64,000 bases of DNA, taken from the NCBI GenBank assembly GCA_951635545.1, contig OX620685.1:3348001-3412000 (forward strand), in the 5' to 3' direction. Shown piece by piece: positions 43,049 through 51,247 of this stretch (position 1 is its first letter; each line of letters starts with the position of its first letter). A program made the translations under genes and the position numbers. The notes under the pieces are model-generated. The model saw only the letters and a program-made list of their open reading frames with translations. It was not told the DNA's origin and made no database searches. Origin of the DNA: CAG-873 sp910578365 (GTDB taxonomy: Bacteria; Bacteroidota; Bacteroidia; Bacteroidales; Muribaculaceae).

Positions 43049-44599
43049 ATGGCAACCCAGGATAATTCAGGCCGTCAGGTTCGCGTGCGCTTCGCGCCGT
43101 CGCCCACAGGCCCTCTGCACATAGGCGGTGTCCGTACCGCTCTCTATAACTACCTTTTTGCCCGCCGCAATGGCGGCAAGATGATTCTCCGTATCGAGGA
43201 TACCGACTCTCAGCGCTTTGTGCCCGGAGCGGAAGATTATATCAACGAGGCTCTCGCATGGCTGGGCATAGGCATTGACGAGGGCGTGCGCGAAGGCGGC
43301 CCTTACGGTCCTTACAAACAGAGCGAACGCCGCGACATATACCGCGAGCATGTGAAACTGCTGCTCGATGCCGGCAAGGCTTATCTGGCTTTCGATACTC
43401 CGGACGAGCTGGCAAAAGTGCGAGCCGAGAAGCCGAACTTCCAGTACGACGCCTCTACTCGCATGCAAATGCGCAACTCGCTCTCACTCCCGGCCGACGA
43501 AGTTCAGCGACTGCTCGACTCCGGCGCACAGTATGTGGTGCGCTTCAGAATCGAGCCGGGACGCGACGTGGAAGTCAACGACCTTATCCGCGGCAAAGTT
43601 GTGATTAAGAGCGACATCCTCGACGACAAGGTTCTATACAAAAGCGCCGATGACCTGCCGACATACCACTTGGCCAACATCGTCGACGACCACCTGATGC
43701 TAGTGTCGCATGTAATCCGTGGCGAAGAATGGTTGCCTTCGGCTCCACTGCACGTGCTGCTGTACGAAGCATTCGGCTGGGCCGATACCATGCCCGAGTT
43801 CGTACACCTGCCGCTGCTGCTGAAACCAGACGGCAAAGGCAAACTCAGCAAACGCGACGGCGACCGGCTTGGCTTCCCGGTATTCCCGCTACTATGGACT
43901 GACCCGGCAAGCGGCAACATATCGTCGGGGTACCGCGAAAGCGGCTATCTGCCCGAGGCTGTGGTAAACTTTCTAGCCCTGCTGGGCTGGAATCCCGGTG
44001 ACGATACCGAAATTATGGACATGGATACACTTATAGCCAAATTCTCGCTCGACCATTGCTCCAAAGCTGGAGCACGCTTCGCATTCGAAAAGGGCAAGTG
44101 GTTCAACCACACCTATCTGCAAGCCATGCCCGACGCCGAACTGGCCAAAATGTTCCGTCCGGTACTCCGCCGCCACGGCGTTGACGACAGCCTCTATACC
44201 GACGCTCAGCTCACACGCATCACCGGTATGGTAAAAGACCGTATCAACTTTGTGGAAGACCTATGGGAACAGTCCGGCTTCTTCTTTGAAGCTCCCGCCG
44301 AGTACGACCCCAAGGCCGTGAAGAAACGCTGGAGCGAAGACACCCCGCGCATAATGGGCGAACTTATCGAACAGCTCCGCGCACTGCCTTCGTGGGAAAG
44401 CAAAGCTGCCGAAGAACGTATTCTCGGATGGATTAACGAAAACGGCTACCACATGGGCAATGTCATGAATGCCTTCCGTTTGGCTGTAGTAGGCGCCTGC
44501 CGCGGCCCGCACATGTTCGACATCACCGAAATACTGGGTGCCGACGAAACCATAGCCCGCATAAACAGCGCTATAGAAAATGTCAAACCCGCTGTATAA
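43049..44599 (+). CDS. gltX: Glutamyl-tRNA synthetase
   Basis: A 516-residue class I aminoacyl-tRNA synthetase. The HIGH-type motif is FAPSPTGPLHIGGVRTALYNYLFAR near the N-terminus, the KMSKS-type motif is KGKLSKRDGDR (near residue 270), and HLPLLLKPDG precedes it. The C-terminal anticodon-binding domain is of bacterial discriminating type. It charges tRNA-Glu, one of which is encoded at 50.2 kb. It heads a plus-strand operon with waaA and overlaps its start by 20 bases. Confidence 0.96.
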   Translation: MATQDNSGRQVRVRFAPSPTGPLHIGGVRTALYNYLFARRNGGKMILRIEDTDSQRFVPGAEDYINEALAWLGIGIDEGVREGGPYGPYKQSERRDIYREHVKLLLDAGKAYLAFDTPDELAKVRAEKPNFQYDASTRMQMRNSLSLPADEVQRLLDSGAQYVVRFRIEPGRDVEVNDLIRGKVVIKSDILDDKVLYKSADDLPTYHLANIVDDHLMLVSHVIRGEEWLPSAPLHVLLYEAFGWADTMPEFVHLPLLLKPDGKGKLSKRDGDRLGFPVFPLLWTDPASGNISSGYRESGYLPEAVVNFLALLGWNPGDDTEIMDMDTLIAKFSLDHCSKAGARFAFEKGKWFNHTYLQAMPDAELAKMFRPVLRRHGVDDSLYTDAQLTRITGMVKDRINFVEDLWEQSGFFFEAPAEYDPKAVKKRWSEDTPRIMGELIEQLRALPSWESKAAEERILGWINENGYHMGNVMNAFRLAVVGACRGPHMFDITEILGADETIARINSAIENVKPAV

Positions 44600-45830
44600 C
44601 ATAGCGCTCCACTCATACGCCGGGGCAGCCCGGCTGGCCGCCATCCGTTCGCCTAAAGTGAGCGAGATGCTGCGCGGCCAGCGGGACTGCCTCGACAGCC
44701 TTAATTCAGTACGCGCCGCCAAGGCTCCGGAAGGCTTTGACTATTGGTTTCATGCGGCGTCGCTGGGCGAGTTCGAGCAGGCGCGCCCGGTCATCGATGC
44801 TATCAAAGAACGCAGACCCGGCACTACGGTACTGCTCAGCTTCTTTTCCCCCTCGGGCTACAAGGTGCGCCATTCGTGGCCCGGCGCCGATGCGGTGGTG
44901 TACCTGCCATTCGACACTCCGGGGCGCGTACGACGCTTTCTCGACGCCGCACAGCCCCGTAGGGCTATATTCGTCAAATACGAATTCTGGGCCAACTATA
45001 TCGGCGAACTCAGCCGCCGCAATATTCCCACATATATTATATCGGCCATATTCCGCGAAAGCCAGCGCTTCTTCAAGCCATGGGGCGGATTCTGGCGCGA
45101 CGTGCTCGGCAAATTCGACCACCTGTTTGTGCAGGACGGCAATTCGCTCGAACTGCTGCGCGGCATAGGCCTCGGCGACCGTACCACCGTGGCGGGCGAC
45201 ACCCGCTTCGACCGTGTGGCCCAGATTCGCTCGCAGGCCCGCCACCTGCCCGAAATCGAAATCTTTACCGCAGGCAGCCGCTTTACCCTTGTGGCAGGCA
45301 GCTCATGGCAGGCCGACGAGCAATACTATATCCCCTGGCTACACTCGCACAGCGAGGTCAAGGCTATCATAGCGCCCCACGAATTCGACGACCGCAGGCT
45401 GGAACTGCTGCGTCGGTCGCTTGGCACGCAACACACAGTACTGCTGAGTGAATTGAAAGCCGACCCGGCCAAAGCCGATGGCTGCCGCTACCTTATTATC
45501 GACTGCTTCGGGCTACTCAGCAGCATATACCGCTACGGCAACATTGCCCTCATCGGTGGCGGATTCGGCTCAGGCATACATAATATCAACGAAGCCGCTG
45601 TGTACGGTATACCGGTGATATTCGGCCCGAACAACCACAAATTCCGCGAGGCCGCCGAACTGCAGGCCTGCGGCGGCGGATTCTGCTACGACGGATCAGC
45701 CTCGCTGGCGTCAAAACTCGACACTCTTCTCTCCAACTGCGCGGCACTGGAGGTTGCCGGCAAAGCCGCCGGCGAATACATTGCCACTCACACCGGAGCA
45801 ACTGATATTATACTTCAACACTTTTTATGA
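44580..45830 (+). CDS. waaA: 3-deoxy-D-manno-octulosonic acid transferase
   Basis: A 416-residue membrane-associated GT-B enzyme that transfers Kdo from CMP-Kdo to lipid A precursor. The N-terminal part contains FDYWFHAASLGEFEQARPVIDAI and TTVLLSFFSPSGYKVRHSWPGADAVVYLPFDTP, both typical of WaaA/KdtA; VKYEFWANYIGEL and the C-terminal IGGGFGSGIHNINEAAVYGIPVIFGPNNHKF complete the pattern. The start overlaps gltX by 20 bases and the end overlaps the ArgC-like gene by 4 bases. The Kdo-8-phosphate synthase kdsA lies at 13 kb. Confidence 0.94.
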   Translation: MSNPLYNIALHSYAGAARLAAIRSPKVSEMLRGQRDCLDSLNSVRAAKAPEGFDYWFHAASLGEFEQARPVIDAIKERRPGTTVLLSFFSPSGYKVRHSWPGADAVVYLPFDTPGRVRRFLDAAQPRRAIFVKYEFWANYIGELSRRNIPTYIISAIFRESQRFFKPWGGFWRDVLGKFDHLFVQDGNSLELLRGIGLGDRTTVAGDTRFDRVAQIRSQARHLPEIEIFTAGSRFTLVAGSSWQADEQYYIPWLHSHSEVKAIIAPHEFDDRRLELLRRSLGTQHTVLLSELKADPAKADGCRYLIIDCFGLLSSIYRYGNIALIGGGFGSGIHNINEAAVYGIPVIFGPNNHKFREAAELQACGGGFCYDGSASLASKLDTLLSNCAALEVAGKAAGEYIATHTGATDIILQHFL

Positions 45831-46783
45831 TTAAAATCGGAATCATGGGCGGCTCATCCCACATTGCCGGTGAACTTCTCCGCCTCCTCATCCATCACCC
45901 CGACGCCGACATTGTGTGGGTCAACTCTCGCAGTATGGCAGCCGGAGCAATCTCCGACGTTCATGCCGGCATGCATGGCGATACCGACCTGCGATTCACC
46001 CCCGACTACAACCTGACGGCGGTCGACCTAATCTTCCTCTGCTCCACTCCGGGCGAAACCGAGGAGTTTATCAACGAAAATCCGCAGCTGCCCGAGAATC
46101 TGAAACTGATTGACCTGAGCGGCTACACCAGCGGGCACAGCGACTTCATATACGGTCTGCCCGAGCTATACCGCAAACCTATGGTACGCGGAGGCTCGCG
46201 GGTAGCTGTACCCGGAGCCATGGCCACAGCACTGCAGCTGGCCCTACTGCCTCTGGCCAAGAACCTTATGCTCAACAGCGAGATATTCGCCACCGGCATT
46301 ACCCCCCAGTCCGACCGCCCGGCTATGCCAAACTTCGCCGCTGCTGCCGGCAACATATGCCTCGACCGTCCGCTGCGCCATCCGCAGGCCGAGGAAGCAA
46401 TGGCCAGACTGTCGACACTACAGACCAGCTACAGCGCGCCCTTGCAGCTGGTAAGCATGCGCGGACCACAGCCCCGCGGCACCATGGTGAGCCTGCTGCT
46501 CGACTGCGCCACCGACCTACAGCACCTGCGTGAAATCTACGACGAATTCTACCACGACCACAGCTTTGTGTACATAATTGACCGACCTGTAGAACTTAAA
46601 GATGTGATAAACACCAACAAATGCGTGATTTATCTGCAAAAGTTCGACGGACGCCTGCTGATTACGGCAGCTGTCGACAACTTCCTCAAAGGTGGCGCCG
46701 GCACAGCCGTACACTGCATGAACCTGCTGTTCGGACTGGCCGAACGCACAGGCCTGACACTAAAGACCTCGAGCTATTTCTGA
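45827..46783 (+). CDS. ArgC-like protein without the catalytic cysteine
   Basis: A 318-residue homologue of N-acetyl-gamma-glutamyl-phosphate reductase. Family landmarks are clear: MIKIGIMGGSSHIAGELLRLLIHHPD (dinucleotide fold), LKLIDLSG, DFIYGLPELYR, ALQLALLPLAKNLMLN, VINTNKCVIYLQKFDGRLLI and DNFLKGGAGTAVHCMNLLFGL. The active-site motif normally reads NPGCxxT, but here it is VPGAMAT, with Ala for Cys. The GxTGAG and His-bearing segments that follow are also changed and shortened. Arginine synthesis activity is therefore unlikely. It is coupled to waaA by ATGA, so a different function is possible. Confidence 0.85.
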   Translation: MIKIGIMGGSSHIAGELLRLLIHHPDADIVWVNSRSMAAGAISDVHAGMHGDTDLRFTPDYNLTAVDLIFLCSTPGETEEFINENPQLPENLKLIDLSGYTSGHSDFIYGLPELYRKPMVRGGSRVAVPGAMATALQLALLPLAKNLMLNSEIFATGITPQSDRPAMPNFAAAAGNICLDRPLRHPQAEEAMARLSTLQTSYSAPLQLVSMRGPQPRGTMVSLLLDCATDLQHLREIYDEFYHDHSFVYIIDRPVELKDVINTNKCVIYLQKFDGRLLITAAVDNFLKGGAGTAVHCMNLLFGLAERTGLTLKTSSYF

Positions 46784-46804
46784 TGTTACCGTAGCGATAC
46801 CATT

Positions 46805-47815
46805 ATGACCAGCGAAAACCAATCTTCCGTCCCGCGCCGCAAAGTGTCGGTGATGATACCATGCTACAACGAGCACTCGGTACTGCCATTGCTGTTCGCT
46901 CGCATGAACGAATTCATAAACACCATGCCAGGCTACGACTGGGAAATTCTGATGGTGAACGACGGCTCCTCCGACGACTCCATGATGCAGATTATGCAGA
47001 TGCACATACGCGACCGCCGCTGGCAGTACGTAGACCTCTCGCGCAACTTCGGCAAAGAAGTGGCCATGATGGCAGGGCTGGACTATGTTACCGGTGACTG
47101 TGTGGTGATTATGGACGCCGACCTGCAGGACCCGCCCGAACTCATACCCGAAATGCTCCGCTACTGGCAGGAGGGCTACGACGACGTGTACGCCACACGC
47201 CGAAGCCGTGGAAAAGAGTCGTGGCTCAGACGCCGCCTGAGCCTCAGCTACTACAGCCTGCTGCAGCGCACCACCCACATACCGGTGCTGCAGAACGCCG
47301 GCGATTTCCGTCTGCTCGACCGTATCTGCATCGACGCCCTGCGCAGCATGCGCGAGGTACAGCGCTACACCAAAGGCCTGTTTACGTGGATAGGATTCCG
47401 AAAAAAAGAGATAACCTTCGACCGCGCCGACCGTGCCGCAGGCCAGACCCACTGGAACTTTTGGAAACTACTGGCACTGGCCATCGAAGGCATTACAAGC
47501 TACACCACCATACCGCTGCGCATCAGCACTGTGGTCGGATTCGTAACCTCAATCGGCGCTTTCATTGCCACAATATACTTCCTGCTCAAAACATGGCTGT
47601 TGGGCGACCCCGTACAAGGCTTCCCCACACTTGTGATATTGATTCTGTTTCTCGGCGGCGTGATTCTGCTCAGCCTTGGCATCATGGGCGAATACATAGG
47701 CCGTATATTCAACGAAACCAAAGGACGCCCGGCATACTTCGTGCAGCAGACATCATACGACAGCAACCACAGACGTCGGCGCACCGAAAACGAAAATAAC
47801 TCTCAGCGCAACTGA
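46805..47815 (+). CDS. GT2 polyprenyl-phosphate glycosyltransferase (DPM1/GtrB-like)
   Basis: A 336-residue protein. The GT2 domain opens with VSVMIPCYNEHSVLPLLFARM and shows MVNDGSSDDS and VIMDADLQDPPELIPEMLRYW, the dolichol-phosphate mannosyltransferase pattern. Two membrane helices follow at about residues 240-262 and 272-295 (VGFVTSIGAFIATIYFLL; LVILILFLGGVILLSLGIMGEYIGRIF), as in GtrB and ArnC. It likely loads a sugar onto undecaprenyl phosphate at the inner membrane for envelope glycan decoration. It lies 21 bases after the ArgC-like gene. Confidence 0.9.
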   Translation: MTSENQSSVPRRKVSVMIPCYNEHSVLPLLFARMNEFINTMPGYDWEILMVNDGSSDDSMMQIMQMHIRDRRWQYVDLSRNFGKEVAMMAGLDYVTGDCVVIMDADLQDPPELIPEMLRYWQEGYDDVYATRRSRGKESWLRRRLSLSYYSLLQRTTHIPVLQNAGDFRLLDRICIDALRSMREVQRYTKGLFTWIGFRKKEITFDRADRAAGQTHWNFWKLLALAIEGITSYTTIPLRISTVVGFVTSIGAFIATIYFLLKTWLLGDPVQGFPTLVILILFLGGVILLSLGIMGEYIGRIFNETKGRPAYFVQQTSYDSNHRRRRTENENNSQRN

Positions 47816-47916
47816 CATTATACCGTTTGTTCAGACTTTTTAAATATTATAAGTCTATACAGACTTTATTAATCTTAACGTAAGTCAAAACAAATCATAC
47901 TCTGATATAATTTTAT

Positions 47917-47924
47917 TACATTTG
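47917..47924 (+). promoter_or_regulatory. gmd -7 promoter box
   Basis: TACATTTG fits TAnnTTTG, 25 bases before the gmd start. No TTTG occurs at the -33 distance. The sequence 47835-47885 contains AGACTTT repeats that could form a weak terminator for the preceding gene. Confidence 0.5.
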
Positions 47925-47949
47925 CGCAGTTAATAACAAAACAGCTAAC

Positions 47950-49002
47950 ATGAAAACTGCTCTTATTACCGGTATTACCGGACAAGATGGATCATACCTT
48001 GCAGAATTTCTGCTCGAAAAAGGCTACGAAGTACACGGCATAATACGCCGCAGTTCAAGTTTCAATACCGAACGCATCGAACACCTCTACCTCGACGAAT
48101 GGGTGCGCGACATGCACCGCCGCCGGCTGCTGCACCTGCACTACGGCGACATGACCGACTCGTCGTCGCTAATCCGCATCATAGCGCAGGTTAACCCCAC
48201 CGAAATATATAACCTGGCCGCACAGAGCCATGTAAAAGTGTCGTTCGACGTACCCGAATACACCGCCGATACCGACGCTGTAGGTACACTGCGCCTGCTT
48301 GAGGCTGTACGAATACTGGGCAAGGAAAAACAGTGCCGCATCTATCAGGCATCCACATCGGAACTCTTCGGCAAAGTTCACGAAGTGCCCCAAAGCGAAA
48401 CCACTCCCTTCCACCCGCGTTCGCCATACGCGGTAGCAAAGCTTTACTCCTTCTGGATTATGAAGAACTACCGCGAAAGCTACGGCATGTACACCACCAA
48501 CGGCATACTCTTCAACCACGAAAGCGAACGCCGGGGCGAAACATTTGTGACTCGCAAGATTACCCTCGCTGCCGCACGCATAGCAGCCGGCAAACAGGAC
48601 AAACTTTACCTGGGCAACCTCGACGCACGCCGCGACTGGGGCTATGCTCCCGACTACGTGGAGTGCATGTGGCTGATAATGCAGCAGCCCGAACCCGATG
48701 ACTATGTGATTGCCACCGGCGAATACCACTCAGTACGCGAATTCGCCACCCTGGCATTCAGCTACGCAGGCATAAATCTGCGCTGGGAAGGCAAAGGACT
48801 CGACGAAAAAGGCATTGACATCGCCACCGGGCGAGTACTCGTCGAAGTCGATTCCAGATTCTTCCGCCCGGCAGATGTGGAAGAACTCCTCGGCAATCCG
48901 GCCAAAGCACGCGAACGCCTGGGCTGGAATCCAACAAAAACTCCATTCAACGAACTCGTCCGTCTGATGGTTGAATCCGACATGAAGGCCATAGCCAAAT
49001 AA
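47950..49002 (+). CDS. gmd: GDP-mannose 4,6-dehydratase
   Basis: A 350-residue short-chain dehydrogenase of the extended type. GITGQDGSYLAEFLLEKGYEVHG is the NADP-binding motif, STSELFGKV carries the catalytic Ser/Thr and Glu, YAVAKLYSFW the Tyr-x3-Lys, and NHESERRGETFVTRKI the substrate loop, all as in Gmd. It converts GDP-D-mannose to GDP-4-keto-6-deoxy-D-mannose. The next gene, 2 bases downstream, completes GDP-L-fucose synthesis. Confidence 0.96.
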   Translation: MKTALITGITGQDGSYLAEFLLEKGYEVHGIIRRSSSFNTERIEHLYLDEWVRDMHRRRLLHLHYGDMTDSSSLIRIIAQVNPTEIYNLAAQSHVKVSFDVPEYTADTDAVGTLRLLEAVRILGKEKQCRIYQASTSELFGKVHEVPQSETTPFHPRSPYAVAKLYSFWIMKNYRESYGMYTTNGILFNHESERRGETFVTRKITLAAARIAAGKQDKLYLGNLDARRDWGYAPDYVECMWLIMQQPEPDDYVIATGEYHSVREFATLAFSYAGINLRWEGKGLDEKGIDIATGRVLVEVDSRFFRPADVEELLGNPAKARERLGWNPTKTPFNELVRLMVESDMKAIAK

Positions 49003-49004
49003 TC

Positions 49005-50087
49005 ATGGATAAAAACGCAAAAATATACATAGCCGGACACCGCGGCCTGGTAGGCAGCGCTATATGGCGCAACCTGCAGCAACGCGGCTACAACAACCTT
49101 GTAGGACGCACACATGCCGAACTCGACCTGCTCGACCCGGTGGCCGTGCGCGATTTCTTCGACAGCGAACGACCCGATGCAGTTGTACTCGCGGCTGCAC
49201 ACGTGGGCGGCATCATGGCAAACTCGACGTATCGCGCCGACTTCATTTACCGCAACCTGCAGATTCAGCAGAACGTAATAGGCCAGGCCTGGAGCCACGG
49301 CGTAAAACGCCTGCTCTTCCTCGGCTCTACCTGCATATACCCTCGCGAAGCCAATCAGCCCATAACCGAAGACCAGCTGCTGACATCGCCACTGGAATAC
49401 ACCAACGAGCCGTACGCCATTGCCAAAATAGCCGGCATGAAACTGTGCGAGTCGCTCAACCTGCAGTACGGCACCGACTACATATCGGTAATGCCTACCA
49501 ACCTCTATGGCCCCAACGATAATTTCCACCTCGAAAATTCTCATGTGCTGCCGGCCATGATACGCAAAATGCATCTGGCCAGACTGCTACGCGCTGCCGA
49601 CTTCGATGCCCTGAGGGCCGACATTCGCCTGCGCCCGGTAAGCGGCCTCGACATCGACACCGCAACCGAGGCACAGATAAGCGCCCGTCTGGCCGAATTC
49701 GGCATCTACCCCGACCGGCTCGAACTCTGGGGCAGCGGTAAGCCGCTGCGCGAGTTTCTTTGGAGCGAAGACATGGCAGATGCGTCGGTATACGCGCTGC
49801 TGAACATCCACTTCAGCGACCTCATGCCTGCCGACCCCTCCGAACCGGTGCGCAACACACATATCAACGTAGGCACAGGCATCGAACTTACCATAGCCGA
49901 GCTTGCCGAGCTTGTGCGTCGGACTGTAGGTTTCGACGGTGAGATACGCTGGGATTCATCGAAACCCGACGGCACCATGCGCAAGCTGTGCGATGTAAGC
50001 AAACTCCACTCACTCGGCTGGCGTCACACCGTTGAGCTTCCGCAGGGAGTCGACATGCTGTACAAGTGGTATCTCGGCCAGGACTGA
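49005..50087 (+). CDS. fcl: GDP-L-fucose synthase
   Basis: A 360-residue epimerase/reductase producing GDP-L-fucose. The NADPH motif GHRGLVGSAIWRNLQQRG, FLGSTCIYPREANQPITEDQLLTSPLEYTNEPYAIAKIAGMKLCE (catalytic Ser, Tyr-x3-Lys) and MPTNLYGPNDNFHLENSHVLPAMIRK are standard for Fcl/WcaG. Residues 190-230 carry a short insertion seen in Bacteroidota versions. Fucosylation of surface glycans is a known trait of gut Bacteroidales. It is coupled to gmd and is followed by the tRNA-Glu promoter. Confidence 0.95.
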   Translation: MDKNAKIYIAGHRGLVGSAIWRNLQQRGYNNLVGRTHAELDLLDPVAVRDFFDSERPDAVVLAAAHVGGIMANSTYRADFIYRNLQIQQNVIGQAWSHGVKRLLFLGSTCIYPREANQPITEDQLLTSPLEYTNEPYAIAKIAGMKLCESLNLQYGTDYISVMPTNLYGPNDNFHLENSHVLPAMIRKMHLARLLRAADFDALRADIRLRPVSGLDIDTATEAQISARLAEFGIYPDRLELWGSGKPLREFLWSEDMADASVYALLNIHFSDLMPADPSEPVRNTHINVGTGIELTIAELAELVRRTVGFDGEIRWDSSKPDGTMRKLCDVSKLHSLGWRHTVELPQGVDMLYKWYLGQD

Positions 50088-50116
50088 AATTAGATTTAAA
50101 AAAATCGCCTGAAAAA

Positions 50117-50148
50117 TTTGGCAGTTCCAAAAAAACTCCGTAAATTTG
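50117..50148 (+). promoter_or_regulatory. Promoter of tRNA-Glu
   Basis: TTTG (50117-50120), 20 bases, TAAATTTG (50141-50148), 20 bases before the tRNA. Full consensus match. Confidence 0.82.
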
Positions 50149-50168
50149 CATCGCAAACAAAAAATGAT

Positions 50169-50241
50169 GGCGATTTAGTGTAGTGGCCTAGCACGCCACC
50201 CTCTCAAGGTGGAGACTCGGGTTCGATTCCCGAATTCGCTA
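50169..50241 (+). tRNA. tRNA-Glu (CTC)
   Basis: Acceptor GGCGATT pairs ATTCGCT with a G-U and one mismatch, D stem GTG/CAC, anticodon stem CCACC/GGTGG with loop CTCTCAA (anticodon CTC), T arm TCGGG TTCGATT CCCGA. Discriminator A; CCA is not encoded. A rho-independent terminator follows directly. Confidence 0.93.
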
Positions 50242-50243
50242 CA

Positions 50244-50271
50244 AAAGCTGAGCTTCCGCTCAGCTTTTTTT
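50244..50271 (+). terminator. Terminator of tRNA-Glu
   Basis: AAAGCTGAGC, loop TTCC, GCTCAGCTTT and a run of T. Classic intrinsic terminator 2 bases after the tRNA. Confidence 0.92.
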
Positions 50272-50284
50272 GTATCCGGTAGCA

Positions 50285-50342
50285 ACGGCGGCCCACATTC
50301 GTTCATTATATGTAAGTTGCGACGGCGGCCCGCCGTCGTTCA
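50285..50342. repeat. Imperfect 21-base direct repeats with palindrome after tRNA-Glu
   Basis: Bases 50285-50305 and 50322-50342 both start ACGGCGGCCC and end TCGTTCA. The second copy is also a palindrome (CGACGGCGG/CCGCCGTCG). They resemble short extragenic palindromic repeats. No gene is seen in the 298 bases 50242-50539. Confidence 0.55.
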
Positions 50343-50379
50343 CCAGGCGATGCATGTATACACGCACAGAGTTTGGGTC

Positions 50380-50469
50380 AAAAGAAACCGGAGAACCATA
50401 GTATTTATAAGCGATTAAACATCAGCATACTATGGTGCTATGGAAGGCTATGGCCCTTTGGTTTCTTTT
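50380..50469. other. Imperfect 90-base inverted repeat of unknown function
   Basis: The outer arms AAAAGAAACC (50380-50389) and GGTTTCTTTT (50460-50469) and the inner arms ACCATAGTAT (50395-50404) and ATACTATGGT (50427-50436) could fold into one long hairpin with an asymmetric internal loop, in which CTATGG occurs three times. It may be a structured RNA, or the decayed remnant of a mobile element. Confidence 0.5.
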
Positions 50470-50513
50470 ACGAACCTAATAACGGATTGAGGCAAAATAC
50501 CCCTTGCCTGCGG

Positions 50514-50534
50514 GTGACGGCTGGACGCCGTCAC
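50514..50534 (-). terminator. Hairpin after the interrupted membrane-protein gene
   Basis: GTGACGGC and GCCGTCAC pair around loop TGGAC, 6 bases past the stop of the minus-strand gene. No T tract, so the terminator call is tentative. Confidence 0.5.
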
Positions 50535-50539
50535 AACTG

Positions 50540-50819
50540 CTAAATCTCAAACACTTCATCCTGCTGCTTATTGATTAATGACACAAAAAGCAGTATCACG
50601 GCAAACACAATGGGTGTAATATACCACCAATGGTTCAGGGCCTTCATAGAGCCGATAATCAAAAAGTACAAAGTAAACGCGCCACTTATATTTGACAGCC
50701 GGTTGTTGATGACTATATATTTCGGCTTCTTTATCCACAACCATAGTGAATATCCTAAAAAGAACAGCATAGCCAAGGAGCTGCACAAAAGCGGCAGCAA
50801 CACAAAACCGGTGTAATTC
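50540..50819 (-). pseudogene. Small membrane protein gene cut at its start codon by an IS
   Basis: The body encodes about 90 residues with three hydrophobic segments (VLLPLLCSSLAMLFFLGYSLWLW; ISGAFTLYFLIIGSM; WWYITPIVFAVILLFVSLI) and a polar C-terminus. No ATG opens it here: the frame reaches the IS end at 50819. Across the IS, at 52255-52247, ATGAATTAC lies on the same strand, and joining at the 7-base duplication gives MNYTGFVLLPLLCSS. The IS thus separated the initiation codon from the gene. GTG at 50803 could allow weak expression of an 87-residue form. Family unknown. Confidence 0.85.
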
Positions 50820-50875
50820 GGCTCAAGCCGAAAACCCGGTGCATGTAATTTCTCGGAAAGTGTTAAATTTGTAGC

Positions 50876-51247
50876 ATGAAAACCGCAGATGCAATATGGA
50901 TGTGCCTGCCCGAGGGCATGGACGAACTATTTGAGATGGTGCGCTTCGAGCGCACGGAACGGTCTTATGACATATGGCTTGACGAAAAGAAGAAACTATC
51001 TGATGACGACTATCGTTATCCGCATATCGTAGCGCGAGGCTATACGGATTACGTTACGATACAGGACTATCCGATGCGAGGTCGCCCGGTATTTCTACAT
51101 ATGCGCAAGAATAAGTGGTGGGACAAGCAGACCAACGAAATCTTCAGCTACAACCTCGAGCTTCCCAACGAGGAAGGGACACGACTCAGCTCCGAGTTTG
51201 TGGCTTTTTTAAAAGATGAAGGTGGAGACGACAGCCCTGTCGATTAA
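50876..51247 (+). CDS. ISAon1-type transposase, N-terminal region protein
   Basis: A 123-residue protein (MKTADAIWMCLPEGMDELFEMVRFERTERSYDIWLDEKKK) corresponding to the separately encoded N-terminal region of ISAon1-type transposases. The basic middle part (MRGRPVFLHMRKNKWWDKQTNEIF) may bind DNA. It overlaps the main transposase gene by 32 bases in a different frame. Confidence 0.85.
   Translation: MKTADAIWMCLPEGMDELFEMVRFERTERSYDIWLDEKKKLSDDDYRYPHIVARGYTDYVTIQDYPMRGRPVFLHMRKNKWWDKQTNEIFSYNLELPNEEGTRLSSEFVAFLKDEGGDDSPVD

Noticed and set aside
51205..51219. T6A4 slippery site for -1 frameshifting in the ISAon1-type element
   Set aside because: The -1 frame meets TGA at 51217-51219, and the second gene is in the +1 frame with its own ATG at 51216. 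Coupled re-initiation is simpler.
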